Below, in pieces: positions 33,584 through 41,600 of a stretch of 64,000 nt of DNA. Position 1 is the stretch's first letter. Each line of letters begins with the position of its first letter. This stretch comes from an uncultured Spirochaetales bacterium (GTDB taxonomy: Bacteria > Spirochaetota > Spirochaetia > Sphaerochaetales > Sphaerochaetaceae), in assembly GCA_949282255.1 (NCBI GenBank), contig CASDPA010000005.1, positions 1 through 64,000 on the forward strand. Reading direction: 5' to 3'. The position numbers and the translations under genes were made by a program. Under the pieces are notes generated by a model. It saw only the letters and a program-made list of their open reading frames with translations, was not told the origin of the DNA and ran no database searches.

Positions 33584-34999
33584 TTATATAGTTGTAATCT
33601 GGATAGTATCGGAACTGATACTTCCAGTCATAGATCCAGAGATAAATATAGCGAGCTCCCCTTTATTGATTATTCCAGAAGAAAGCGAAAGTGATACTGA
33701 CTGGGCCTTCATCTCCTCCCTGTCTTCAGTGAATTTAGCCTTAATCGGATACACACCATAATCGAGACGAAGCTGACGAGCAGCCTTGTCATCAGTAACA
33801 CATGCAACCACAGGGGCAGACGGCCTGTAGAAAGAGACATAATGGGCAGTCCGGCCTGTTACGGTCATGCATATTATAGCCTTTGCATCTAAAAAGAATG
33901 CGGCATCGACAGAGGAAGAAGCTATGGTGTTCACAACATCCGAGCCCAACTTGAGCTGCTTGTCTATGAACCTTTCCCTGTAATCAATCTGGTTTTCGGT
34001 GAATTCTGCAATCTCGCTCATGGTTCTGACAGCCTCTATGGGATATTTTCCAGCCGCAGTCTCCCCTGAAAGCATTATGCAGGTCGTACCATCATATATC
34101 GCATTTGCAACATCTGACACCTCTGCCCTGGTCGGACGCGGATGTTCTGTCATGGATTCAAGCATCTGTGTCGCTGTGACCACAATCTTGCCCTTTTCAT
34201 AGCATTTCTTGATTATCCCCTTTTGTATTGATGGAAGTTCCCTGAAGGGTATTTCAACACCCATATCTCCGCGGGCAACCATAACCCCGTCTACTATGTC
34301 GATGATCTTATCAAGATTGTCGACTCCGCTGCGGTTTTCGATCTTGGCAATTATCAAAATCTTCTCTCCGCCATTCGCATTCAAGAATTTGCGAAGCTTT
34401 TTCACATCACCCTCTGTCCTTACAAAGGAAGCGGCTATGAAATCGATATCCATGCTTATGCCAAAAAGCAGGTCAGCTCTATCATTTTCCGAAATATAAG
34501 GCTGATCTATGTCCACTCCAGGAATATTTATGGATTTATGATTCGAAACCTTGCCTGCATTCATCACACGGCATATGAGATCCCGACCTTTTATTTGCTC
34601 GACCTTCATTGAAACAAGCCCGTCGTCTATCAAAATGTTATCGCCGATCTTCACATCTTCCGATAAATATGGATATGTGACAGGAACACCATCCTTCCCA
34701 CCCTGCATGGACGGATCTGCATATAAAGTGAACAACTGGCCTTTTTCAAGCATCACAGAGCCGGTCGAAAAATCCTTTACTCGGATTTCAGGTCCCTTTG
34801 TATCGAGAATAATCGGAATCCGAACCCCCATTTCGGATGCCACCTTACGCACCATCTCGATTCTGGCTTTGTGCTCATCATGCGTTCCATGCGAAAAATT
34901 CAACCTTGCCGCATCCATGCCATTGGATATCAACTCCCTGATGCCATCCTCTGAGTCAACTGCGGGCCCAAGCGTGCATATTATCTTAGTTTTCCTCAT
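33584..34999 (-). CDS. pyk: Pyruvate kinase
   Basis: Final glycolytic step, PEP plus ADP to pyruvate plus ATP. A full-length 471-aa enzyme starting MRKTKIICTLGPA, with ARLNFSHGTHDEH, LDTKGPEIR, the catalytic Lys segment IIAKIENRSG, the divalent-metal motif VMVARGDMGVEIP and MLESMTEHPRPTRAE. The C-terminal allosteric domain is complete. AAGGA precedes the ATG. Confidence 0.96.
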   Translation of the reverse strand: MRKTKIICTLGPAVDSEDGIRELISNGMDAARLNFSHGTHDEHKARIEMVRKVASEMGVRIPIILDTKGPEIRVKDFSTGSVMLEKGQLFTLYADPSMQGGKDGVPVTYPYLSEDVKIGDNILIDDGLVSMKVEQIKGRDLICRVMNAGKVSNHKSINIPGVDIDQPYISENDRADLLFGISMDIDFIAASFVRTEGDVKKLRKFLNANGGEKILIIAKIENRSGVDNLDKIIDIVDGVMVARGDMGVEIPFRELPSIQKGIIKKCYEKGKIVVTATQMLESMTEHPRPTRAEVSDVANAIYDGTTCIMLSGETAAGKYPIEAVRTMSEIAEFTENQIDYRERFIDKQLKLGSDVVNTIASSSVDAAFFLDAKAIICMTVTGRTAHYVSFYRPSAPVVACVTDDKAARQLRLDYGVYPIKAKFTEDREEMKAQSVSLSLSSGIINKGELAIFISGSMTGSISSDTIQITTI

Positions 35000-35223
35000 A
35001 TTCCTTGCAATCCTTATATTTTAAAATTAAAGGACGTGTTGTTTTTAATCAAGAACAAATATCCACAAAATAGTATCTGCTCAAATTTTATTCATCAAAA
35101 AACAGGGCTCCTTGGGACTTGATGCATTTGCTTTACTTTCATGCAAGAAAAACTATCAACAATATATTACTTATCAGATGCTACTATGAAGAGATTGTCA
35201 TTAATACATTACTGAAAAAGCTT

Positions 35224-35276
35224 AGTAGGGGCTACTGCCCCCTCCAAATAAGTGTGAAAAATCACTTTATAAGGAG
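35224..35276 (+). promoter_or_regulatory. Leader with mutually exclusive hairpins ahead of the Lon-like gene
   Basis: AGTAG/CTACT (35224-35236) and GGGGC/GCCCC (35228-35241) share bases and cannot form together. Next come a CTCC tetramer (35242-35245) complementary to the GGAG of the ribosome-binding site (35273-35276) and an AAGTG/CACTT hairpin (35250-35267) between them. This could gate translation; unproven. Confidence 0.35.
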
Positions 35277-35283
35277 ATAATCG

Positions 35284-36813
35284 ATGAGCGATTACACAAC
35301 TGCTTACCAATCGGAAAACAACGCAGAAGACATGAGCACAGCTTTTGATGATGAAAAAGTTGCAATCAGAAATCAACTGACACGGCTCAAAACGATCCCT
35401 TTTACCAGAGAAGATTATATAAGAGTCAAACCGGCATTGGATCACAGTCACGATGGGCTTGAAGAGATAAAAAAGCACATACTCTCACAAATCGCATTAA
35501 TTATTGTAAACAAGCAGATGCCAAAACCATTACTCCTTGTTGGCAAGCCAGGTACAGGTAAAACCATACTGCTTGAGAGCCTCGCCGATTCGCTCGGCAA
35601 AGGCAAAGCCATAATACAACTTGCGGGCATGACCGGAAGCTTTATCCTAAACGGCAATGACGAAGGATACAAGAACGCGACCATCGGCAAAATACTTAAA
35701 GCTTTCTTAACTTCGGAATCGAAAAATCCTGTAATCATTCTCGATGAGCTTGATAAGGTCGGATCCAGCAACTATAACGGCAAAACAACAGATGCTCTTC
35801 TGGACATACTTGATAAGCAAAGGGCCGTGCATTTTGTGGACAACTATCTTGAAACATCGTTTGACGCATCAAAAGCCTGGTATCTGCTGACGGCAAATTC
35901 CTTGGAAGGAATTCCAGAAACAATAATAGACAGATGCGATTTAATGTTCATGCCTGAGTATTCGTTCATGGAAAAAAGGATGATCTGTGAAAAAACCATA
36001 AAAAATCACAATGATTCTTCCCTTTTTTATACAATCCGGTTCACAGAAAAACAGATCAACACACTTGTATTTAAATACGGTACAAGCATAAGAAATCTGA
36101 AGAGGACCGTGGAGAGCGCATTCTCCTTGTATGCAATGAACATCCTCGAAGGCACGGAGACTGGTGGCAACAAGTTTTATCCATACGATCTTTTCAAGCA
36201 GATTACAGAAGAGAAACAGCCGTCCCCGTTTACCTACAAAATCAGGAACGAGCCAGGAATAGCGCCAGCTCTTGCCGTAAACGAGAGTATAAATTCAGGC
36301 TTAGTCCTGCCAATAGAAACCAAAATAAGAAAAAAAAGTACGTGTTCAGTCTCGATAACAGGAAGAATAGGAGTAACAATGATGGAAAGCGTGGAGGTGG
36401 CGATAAACGTGCTTACAAATATTTTGAATTTGCCACAGCTCGGACAGGTGATGATCAACATACCATATCCCATACCCAAGGAGGGTGAATCTGCAGGGCT
36501 TGCAATCCTGCTTGCTCTTCTTTCCTCATACTTTCAGATACCGCTTCATAAGCATACGGCAATTACTAGAGCTCTCACACTTAATGGAGAAATCCTTCCA
36601 ATCGGAGGAGTTATATTAAAGATAAGGACGGCAATGGAAAATGGATATAATAAGGTTTTGATACCCGCTCATAACTATAACGAGGTAAAACAATATCCAC
36701 AATCGCTTTTTAGGGGTATTGAAATCATTGCAGTCGAATCAATAGATCAAGCAATTGCACATGCTTTACCAAAGCTTATGAAAAAGAAAACGGAAAAAGA
36801 AAATATGATATAA
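35284..36813 (+). CDS. Short Lon-like ATP-dependent protease
   Basis: A 509-aa protease lacking the large N-terminal substrate domain of LonA. The AAA+ part has Walker A GKPGTGKT (about 87-94) and Walker B IILDELDK (about 151-158); an arginine-finger type IDRCD follows. The protease domain has Ser403 in GESAG and Lys446 in GGVILK, the same 43-residue spacing as the E. coli Lon dyad. No membrane segment is evident, which separates it from archaeal-type LonB. AAGGAG precedes the ATG. It likely degrades a limited set of substrates. Confidence 0.85.
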   Translation: MSDYTTAYQSENNAEDMSTAFDDEKVAIRNQLTRLKTIPFTREDYIRVKPALDHSHDGLEEIKKHILSQIALIIVNKQMPKPLLLVGKPGTGKTILLESLADSLGKGKAIIQLAGMTGSFILNGNDEGYKNATIGKILKAFLTSESKNPVIILDELDKVGSSNYNGKTTDALLDILDKQRAVHFVDNYLETSFDASKAWYLLTANSLEGIPETIIDRCDLMFMPEYSFMEKRMICEKTIKNHNDSSLFYTIRFTEKQINTLVFKYGTSIRNLKRTVESAFSLYAMNILEGTETGGNKFYPYDLFKQITEEKQPSPFTYKIRNEPGIAPALAVNESINSGLVLPIETKIRKKSTCSVSITGRIGVTMMESVEVAINVLTNILNLPQLGQVMINIPYPIPKEGESAGLAILLALLSSYFQIPLHKHTAITRALTLNGEILPIGGVILKIRTAMENGYNKVLIPAHNYNEVKQYPQSLFRGIEIIAVESIDQAIAHALPKLMKKKTEKENMI

Positions 36814-37162
36814 TCCATATCATACATGTTCAGAAAGGATTTAAAAAGGTATTATTCTTACTGGACCGGGCTTATCCGGTCCAGTTTGTCGGATAAGAAA
36901 AACCCAAATAGAGTAAAAGCCGCAAAGGCCTCTTTGATCTGCATACCCGAAGCTAAAAAAAACTATATAAATTGATTCCTGCCACTCTGAGAGATTACCG
37001 TAGATTCTCACTTTTTATTAAAAAGGAAATACCGCTTGTTTTAAGAGCATGCGGTAAAAAGTATTTTACAGTTCTGCAGATGAAAATAAGGAAAACAGAT
37101 ATTTTACTGCGTCCATATATAATTTCAAAATTACATACAACAGGAAATTCTTTTTTCATCCA
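36814..37162. other. Intergenic region after the Lon-like gene
   Basis: About 350 bp holding the hairpin terminator at 36860-36885. Beyond it the sequence is AT-rich with short runs of open frame that lack ribosome-binding sites. No gene or RNA is recognised. Confidence 0.5.
36860..36885 (+). terminator. Terminator of the Lon-like gene
   Basis: A perfect 10-bp stem ACTGGACCGG/CCGGTCCAGT with a 6-nt loop, 46 bp after the stop. The following T-run is short (TTTGTC), so it may be only partly efficient. Confidence 0.65.
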
Positions 37163-37411
37163 ATGGAATCCACACTAGGAAAAATCATCTTGGATATAAT
37201 AAGAGATGGCTACCCCATTATTGACAAATCGGAATCTGTAAAGGCACTTTTAATGCTTTTAAGAGATGAGAAGGAACTATCCTGGCAAGAGCGGGTTGCC
37301 AATATAAAGAATGCATATTCATACCCGATAAATTTCATATGGGGGCCACCAGGGTCCGGGAAATCGACTTGGGAAAATAAAAACACTGTTAGAATATTAT
37401 ATGAAGAATAA
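37163..37411 (+). pseudogene. Frameshifted N-terminal fragment of a P-loop helicase/ATPase
   Basis: Eighty-two codons ending soon after a perfect Walker A (IWGPPGSGKST). The frame then reads a nonsensical tail, while the next frame continues plausibly as LGKIKTLLEYYMKNKIYF before a TAG. A single-base lesion near 37368-37372 and loss of the rest best explain this. The layout (short N-terminus, PINFIWGPPGSGKS) resembles superfamily-1 DNA2/UPF1-type helicases. Not expected to be functional. Confidence 0.55.
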
Positions 37412-37415
37412 AATA

Positions 37416-37462
37416 TACTTTTAGTTTATTTATATAATTAATTTTTTACTTTTAGGTTGTTT
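37416..37462. promoter_or_regulatory. Two TACTTTTAG sites upstream of the Xre gene
   Basis: TACTTTTAGTTT (37416-37427) and TACTTTTAGGTTGTTT (37447-37462) are 31 bp apart, about three helical turns. The second overlaps the expected promoter of the Xre gene. The same motif pair recurs downstream of the gene. Confidence 0.6.
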
Positions 37463-37497
37463 GCCTATTACAACAAAGAAATCATACTTAAAGTAAT

Positions 37498-37839
37498 ATG
37501 GAACAGGCAAAACTAACAAAAGAAGATCTTGCCGCCGTTGTAGGCGGGAATATTAAGAAATTGCGGACAGCCTCAAAATTGTCCCAAGAAGAACTTGCTG
37601 AAAAGCTTGGATTATCCAAAAATTTTGTTTCTTTGATGGAAACAGGAGTAAAATTTCCATCCGCAGAAACAATTGTAAAGCTATGCAATATATTTGAAAT
37701 CGAGTTTTTTGAGCTGTTTTATGATAATGAAAAACTTCTTCCAGAGGATATGAAAAAGAAAATAGTCGACTCATTTTCCTCTCAGTTTGCCGAGTTCATG
37801 AGCAAGCAGATGGATGAAATAAAACAATTTAAACTATAA
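37498..37839 (+). CDS. Xre-family helix-turn-helix regulator
   Basis: A 113-aa protein: a Cro/CI helix-turn-helix at about residues 17-72 (RTASKLSQEELAEKLGLSKN, FVSLMETGVKFPS) and a helical C-terminal tail for oligomerisation. No strong Shine-Dalgarno. Matching TACTTTTAG sites lie on both sides, suggesting that it represses itself and the lipoprotein gene that follows. It stands next to a degraded helicase fragment, so the locus may derive from a mobile or defence element. Confidence 0.85.
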   Translation: MEQAKLTKEDLAAVVGGNIKKLRTASKLSQEELAEKLGLSKNFVSLMETGVKFPSAETIVKLCNIFEIEFFELFYDNEKLLPEDMKKKIVDSFSSQFAEFMSKQMDEIKQFKL

Positions 37840-37842
37840 TCA

Positions 37843-37892
37843 TATTTTTAGTTTGTTTCTTTACTTGACAATGATACTTTTAGTTGTAAAAT
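37843..37892 (+). promoter_or_regulatory. Lipoprotein promoter with two TACTTTTAG-type sites
   Basis: TTGACA (37865-37870), 16-nt spacer, TAAAAT (37887-37892). One site (TATTTTTAGTTTGTTT, 37843-37858) lies just upstream of the -35, and another (TACTTTTAGTTGT, 37875-37887) fills the spacer. The two are 32 bp apart, mirroring the pair upstream of the Xre gene. Confidence 0.6.
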
Positions 37893-37932
37893 TATCCGTA
37901 ATAAAAAACACAAGCATTATCAAGAGAAACAA

Positions 37933-38499
37933 ATGAAAAGAAAGCTTGTTCTTATCAGTCTTTCTGTTGTGATGGTAGTATGCCTTGCAAGTTGCTCATC
38001 ACTGTTCGGTGGTGGAGACAGGAAAGCATCAGCACAGGACACTATTGTAGTGGAAAAGGATGAATTCACACTCGAAACCGAGTGCTGCATGAAAGAATCG
38101 GGGCTTCTTTATAGCATGCTGCTTATAAAACTCAAATACAAGGACGGTCCGGATACAGCCAAACGTTGGGGAGTTTATGTGACACATTAACATTACTCAA
38201 GCATGGGCGGAAGCGGAATTGTAACCGAATTCATGCTTTTAAACAGCAGAGGAGACCGCTATGCAAATAAATCACTAGGCTCAATGGTTTGGGAATACAC
38301 CGATAATCCTTATTGCTATTTCTCAATCACAAACGAGGAAATCGATCAGATCTACAAGGTCCTTTCAAATACGGAAGAACTTGATTACATCCGCCTGCGC
38401 TACAACAGCGAAGATGAATACCAGCTGACACAAGCACAGGCATATGCGGTGACAAACTTCATCGACTTTATCAGAGCAAACGTAGATTTCGAAAACTGA
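37933..38499 (+). pseudogene. Lipoprotein gene interrupted by an in-frame TAA
   Basis: The N-terminus is a lipoprotein signal (VVMVVCLASCSSLF). Translation stops at TAA 38188-38190 (GVYVTH-stop), yet the same frame continues as HYSSMGGSGIVTEFMLLN and on to a natural end at 38499. The intact product would be about 188 aa. No family is recognised. The interruption may be a recent mutation, a strain variant or a base-call error; an ATG at 38203 could only restart an unexported fragment. Confidence 0.6.
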
Positions 38500-38508
38500 A
38501 AGCAGATG

Positions 38509-38533
38509 AAAAAGCCGGGACCTCCGGCTTTTT
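38509..38533. terminator. Bidirectional terminator
   Basis: AAAAAGCCGG-GACCT-CCGGCTTTTT forms a perfect 10-bp stem with T-runs on both strands, between the convergent lipoprotein gene and the sugar ABC operon. Confidence 0.9.
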
Positions 38534-39363
38534 CTATTCTTTTACGGCTCCGCTGGTAAGTCCTGCGATAAAATACCTTTGAAGGAACACAAAATGATTG
38601 TGACGGGGATTGCAGCAACAACACTGGCACTCATCATGGCGGCCCAGTTCGTGCTTGCCTCTCCCAAAAACGTCATCACTAGTCCAGGTGCGAGAGTGCG
38701 CCGTGCTGGATCTGTCACAAGCGTCATGGAATATAGAAGATCGTTCCAAGACCAGACAAAACCGTAAATGGCGATTGAAATCATGCCAGGAACTGCCATC
38801 GGGAATATAATCCTTGCCATGATCAAAAGATTTCCAGCCCCATCCATCTTCGCACTTTCTATAAGGGAATCAGGGAGGGCGTCAAAATAGCTTTTTAACG
38901 TCCATGTTCCTACAGGAAGGGTGAACACAACATAGCTTATGAGCAATGACCAGTATGATCCGAGCAGTCCAAGTTTCTGCATAAGCAGATAAATGGAAAG
39001 AAGAAGAATCGCCTGGGGAAAGGCCTGGCTCATCAAAAACGCACCCATTATGAGTTTCCGCCCACGATATCTGAATTTTGAAAAGCTGTATGCAGCAAAC
39101 GAACTGACAAGAGTTGCAGCGGCGCTGCTTAAAAAGGATACCAACAAACTGTTTTTAAGGTAGTTCATTATCGTCTTATTGGTAAGAATCGATATTATAT
39201 TATCCAGCGTCAGCTTCCCTGTAAAAAAGTAAAGGGTGAATGTACTGTCGGAAGGTTTTAAAGCCGTATTTATAAGCCAAAGGAGAGGAAGGAAAACAAA
39301 GGCTCCGATGAAGATGGTGAAAAACCAGAAGAAAATCCTGAATGCAAGTGTTTTCTGAAACAT
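38534..39363 (-). pseudogene. ABC sugar permease (MalG-like) with a 3' frameshift
   Basis: Starts at ATG 39363 (AGGAGG 7 nt upstream) as MFQKTLAFRIFFWFF and shows six helices with the EAA loop SLIESAKMDGAGNLLIMARI. After AAIPVTII the frame changes: the expected C-terminus VFLQRYFIAGLTSGAVKE is encoded in the neighbouring frame and ends at 38534. The break lies at a run of four A (38591-38594, T on the coding strand); one extra base restores a 276-aa permease. As read, the product ends as LCSFKGILSQDLPAEP instead, altering only the last helix end and tail. A homopolymer sequencing error is quite possible. Confidence 0.7.
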
Positions 39364-39374
39364 CTGAAATCCTC

Positions 39375-40265
39375 CTAATCCGATTCGTTGACCTGTCTGA
39401 GATAAACGAAACTGAAGCAGGCAAGAAGCACAGCCCACACGGTTCCAACGGTCGCAGCCTGCCCAAGCTTCCAGTTTTTGAATGCTGTCCGATATACCTC
39501 CAAAGATAGTGTTGTGGTAGCTCTTGCGGGACCACCCTGAGTCATGGTCCATGGAATATCGAAATGCTGGAGATTTCCTATCGCACCGAGGGCCAGCACC
39601 AGGAAAGCTATCTGCTTCATGGATGGAAGAATAATCAGACGGAAACATTGCCAGTTGTTTGCACCATCTATTCTTGATGCCTCTATCCTATCCATCGGCA
39701 CGCTCTGCAGACCACCGAGAAGGAATGCCATATACCACGGAAGCATCTGCCAGGTCCTCGCAATCACAACAGCAAGAAGCGCCGTCCCGGTCTGGCCTAA
39801 AAAGGAGATGCCGTTATCTATTATGCCAAGCTTCATCAACAGTCCGTTCAAGATTCCATACTGTCCGTTGAATATCCACGACCAAAGAAAACCGATTGCT
39901 GTTCCAGGGATTATCCAGTTGACAAGGGTCACACCGCGCAGGAATTCAGATGCTTTGAACTTCTGGTTTAAAATTATCGCCCAGATCAAGCCTAAGGTAA
40001 AAGGAAAAATAGTGGATAAGACAACGAATACAGATGTCACCCATAACGTCTTAAAAAAGTACGGATCTGTAAAAATACGGATATAGTTAGCAAGGCCAAC
40101 AAATTTAGAATCCGGCATCAACAGCGATTTATCGGTGAAAGACATCAATATTGCACTGATGAAAGGATACAGAATGATCCCGCAAAATACCGCCAGTCCC
40201 GGCACAACCAGTAAAAATCCAACCTGAGGGTCGGTGAGCCTTCCCTGTCTTCTAATTCCGGCCAT
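39375..40265 (-). CDS. ABC sugar permease (MalF-like)
   Basis: A 296-aa protein with six predicted helices, the CUT1 EAA loop (MDRIEASRIDGANNWQCFRL) and MTQGGPARATTTLSLEVY. It pairs with the downstream permease (11-nt gap) and the binding protein upstream. No ATPase is encoded here. Confidence 0.9.
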   Translation of the reverse strand: MAGIRRQGRLTDPQVGFLLVVPGLAVFCGIILYPFISAILMSFTDKSLLMPDSKFVGLANYIRIFTDPYFFKTLWVTSVFVVLSTIFPFTLGLIWAIILNQKFKASEFLRGVTLVNWIIPGTAIGFLWSWIFNGQYGILNGLLMKLGIIDNGISFLGQTGTALLAVVIARTWQMLPWYMAFLLGGLQSVPMDRIEASRIDGANNWQCFRLIILPSMKQIAFLVLALGAIGNLQHFDIPWTMTQGGPARATTTLSLEVYRTAFKNWKLGQAATVGTVWAVLLACFSFVYLRQVNESD

Positions 40266-40294
40266 TCTGCATCCTCCTATCCAACAAATATATC

Positions 40295-41563
40295 TTAAAG
40301 GCTCTCAAGCCTCTTTCTCATACTCTCCACAGCATCTTCCGCGCTCTTACTTCCAAGAAGAGCTGCCTGGAGTTCTTCAACCACTATGGTTTTGATCTCG
40401 CTTGCGTTCGCCATTCTTGCTGTTTCATCCAGCCTTGCTGTCTTGGTGCTGTCCATGAAGCCTTTGAGATAGGCATCGTTTTTGACAGCCTCGCTTTCTC
40501 CTGCACTGATTGTAACCGGTGGCATGCCGTTCTTTTCAAAATATTCCAATGCCATATCGTCTGCGATAAGAGATTTCGCAAATTCGGCTGCAGCATCCTT
40601 ATGCTTGCTTGAATCGAATATCACAAGCATATGGCCCCACATCGTTGACTGAGCTGGATCGCCTTCTTTAAGCACAGGACGCTCCATGGCCGAGCATACG
40701 TTTACAACCTCGTCCGGTGCAACACCATTGCTTACAGCCTGCCCCTTTGCGACAACGGCATCATCATAGAACGCCATCTTGCCCTGTGCAAACAGCTGAC
40801 GGGCATCCCCTCTTCCGATATCCATCTGGATATAACCTTTTTTAAGCATATCCTGATACCACTTAATCGTCTCCACTGCTTCAGGACCGAGATTGACAGA
40901 CCCATCATCATTGAAGATGCTGGTTCCAAATGTCCAAAGCCAAGGCATCAAATCACCTGCTGCAGTATCATCTTTTGTCGAGACACCGTATGGAACGATA
41001 TCCCCGCCGAGAGCTTTGACATCTGCAAGGCACTGCTCAAACTCATCAAGTGTTTTCGGAACGGTATCCCAGCCCGCTTTGGCAAGGATTTCAGGATTGT
41101 AGACCATTGTTATTGCAGCCATCGACCAGGGAAGACCAAGCTGTTTGCCATCCACATTTCCGACCTCCAAAGAAGATGCAGGGAATGTCGATGAAAGGTA
41201 TTCAGCTCCAAACACATCTTCCAGATCTGCAAGAGTTCCTGTCTGTGCGATTGTGTTGAAAATGCCGATATCCACCTGCGCTATGTCAAGCTGTTCTCCG
41301 CCCTGGAGACGGATGAGAAGCTGTTGCGCGGTATCAGCCCAAGTCCAACCGACCCATGACACATCATTTCCACTAGAGGTTTCATACTGTTGCATCATCT
41401 TCTGAAAGATATCCTTGCCGGCCTCTTCTTCTCCAGACCATCCGGCCCAAACTATGGTTTCCGGTCCATCCTGTACTGCAGAGGCTTCCTCTTTTGTACC
41501 TCCGGCAAAGATGCCGGTGCATACGATCAACAGACTTAGAAATAATACCAAACCCTTTTTCAT
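40295..41563 (-). CDS. Carbohydrate solute-binding protein (family 1)
   Basis: A 422-aa exported receptor starting MKKGLVLFLSLLIVCTGIFAGGTKEE, i.e. residues 1-20 hydrophobic and the spirochaete-style AGGTKEE at the mature start. Lobe features include WAGWSGEEEAG, LDIAQVDIG and LGLPWSMAAITMVYNPEIL. The ATG at 41563 has AAAGGAG 6 nt upstream. Together with an FAD enzyme and AraC regulator it probably takes up an oligosaccharide. Confidence 0.88.
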   Translation of the reverse strand: MKKGLVLFLSLLIVCTGIFAGGTKEEASAVQDGPETIVWAGWSGEEEAGKDIFQKMMQQYETSSGNDVSWVGWTWADTAQQLLIRLQGGEQLDIAQVDIGIFNTIAQTGTLADLEDVFGAEYLSSTFPASSLEVGNVDGKQLGLPWSMAAITMVYNPEILAKAGWDTVPKTLDEFEQCLADVKALGGDIVPYGVSTKDDTAAGDLMPWLWTFGTSIFNDDGSVNLGPEAVETIKWYQDMLKKGYIQMDIGRGDARQLFAQGKMAFYDDAVVAKGQAVSNGVAPDEVVNVCSAMERPVLKEGDPAQSTMWGHMLVIFDSSKHKDAAAEFAKSLIADDMALEYFEKNGMPPVTISAGESEAVKNDAYLKGFMDSTKTARLDETARMANASEIKTIVVEELQAALLGSKSAEDAVESMRKRLESL

Positions 41564-41600
41564 ATTTCGCTCCTTTATGTTTTTAATATATTCCAAGCCT

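Noticed and set aside
35220-35276. CIRCE or other classical heat-shock operator upstream of the Lon-like gene
   Set aside because: No TTAGCACTC/GAGTGCTAA arms are present; the inverted repeats seen are different and lie in the leader.
36972-37178. Short plus-strand reading frame after the Lon-like gene
   Set aside because: No ribosome-binding site, no recognisable composition or motif, and it runs into the start of the helicase fragment in another frame.
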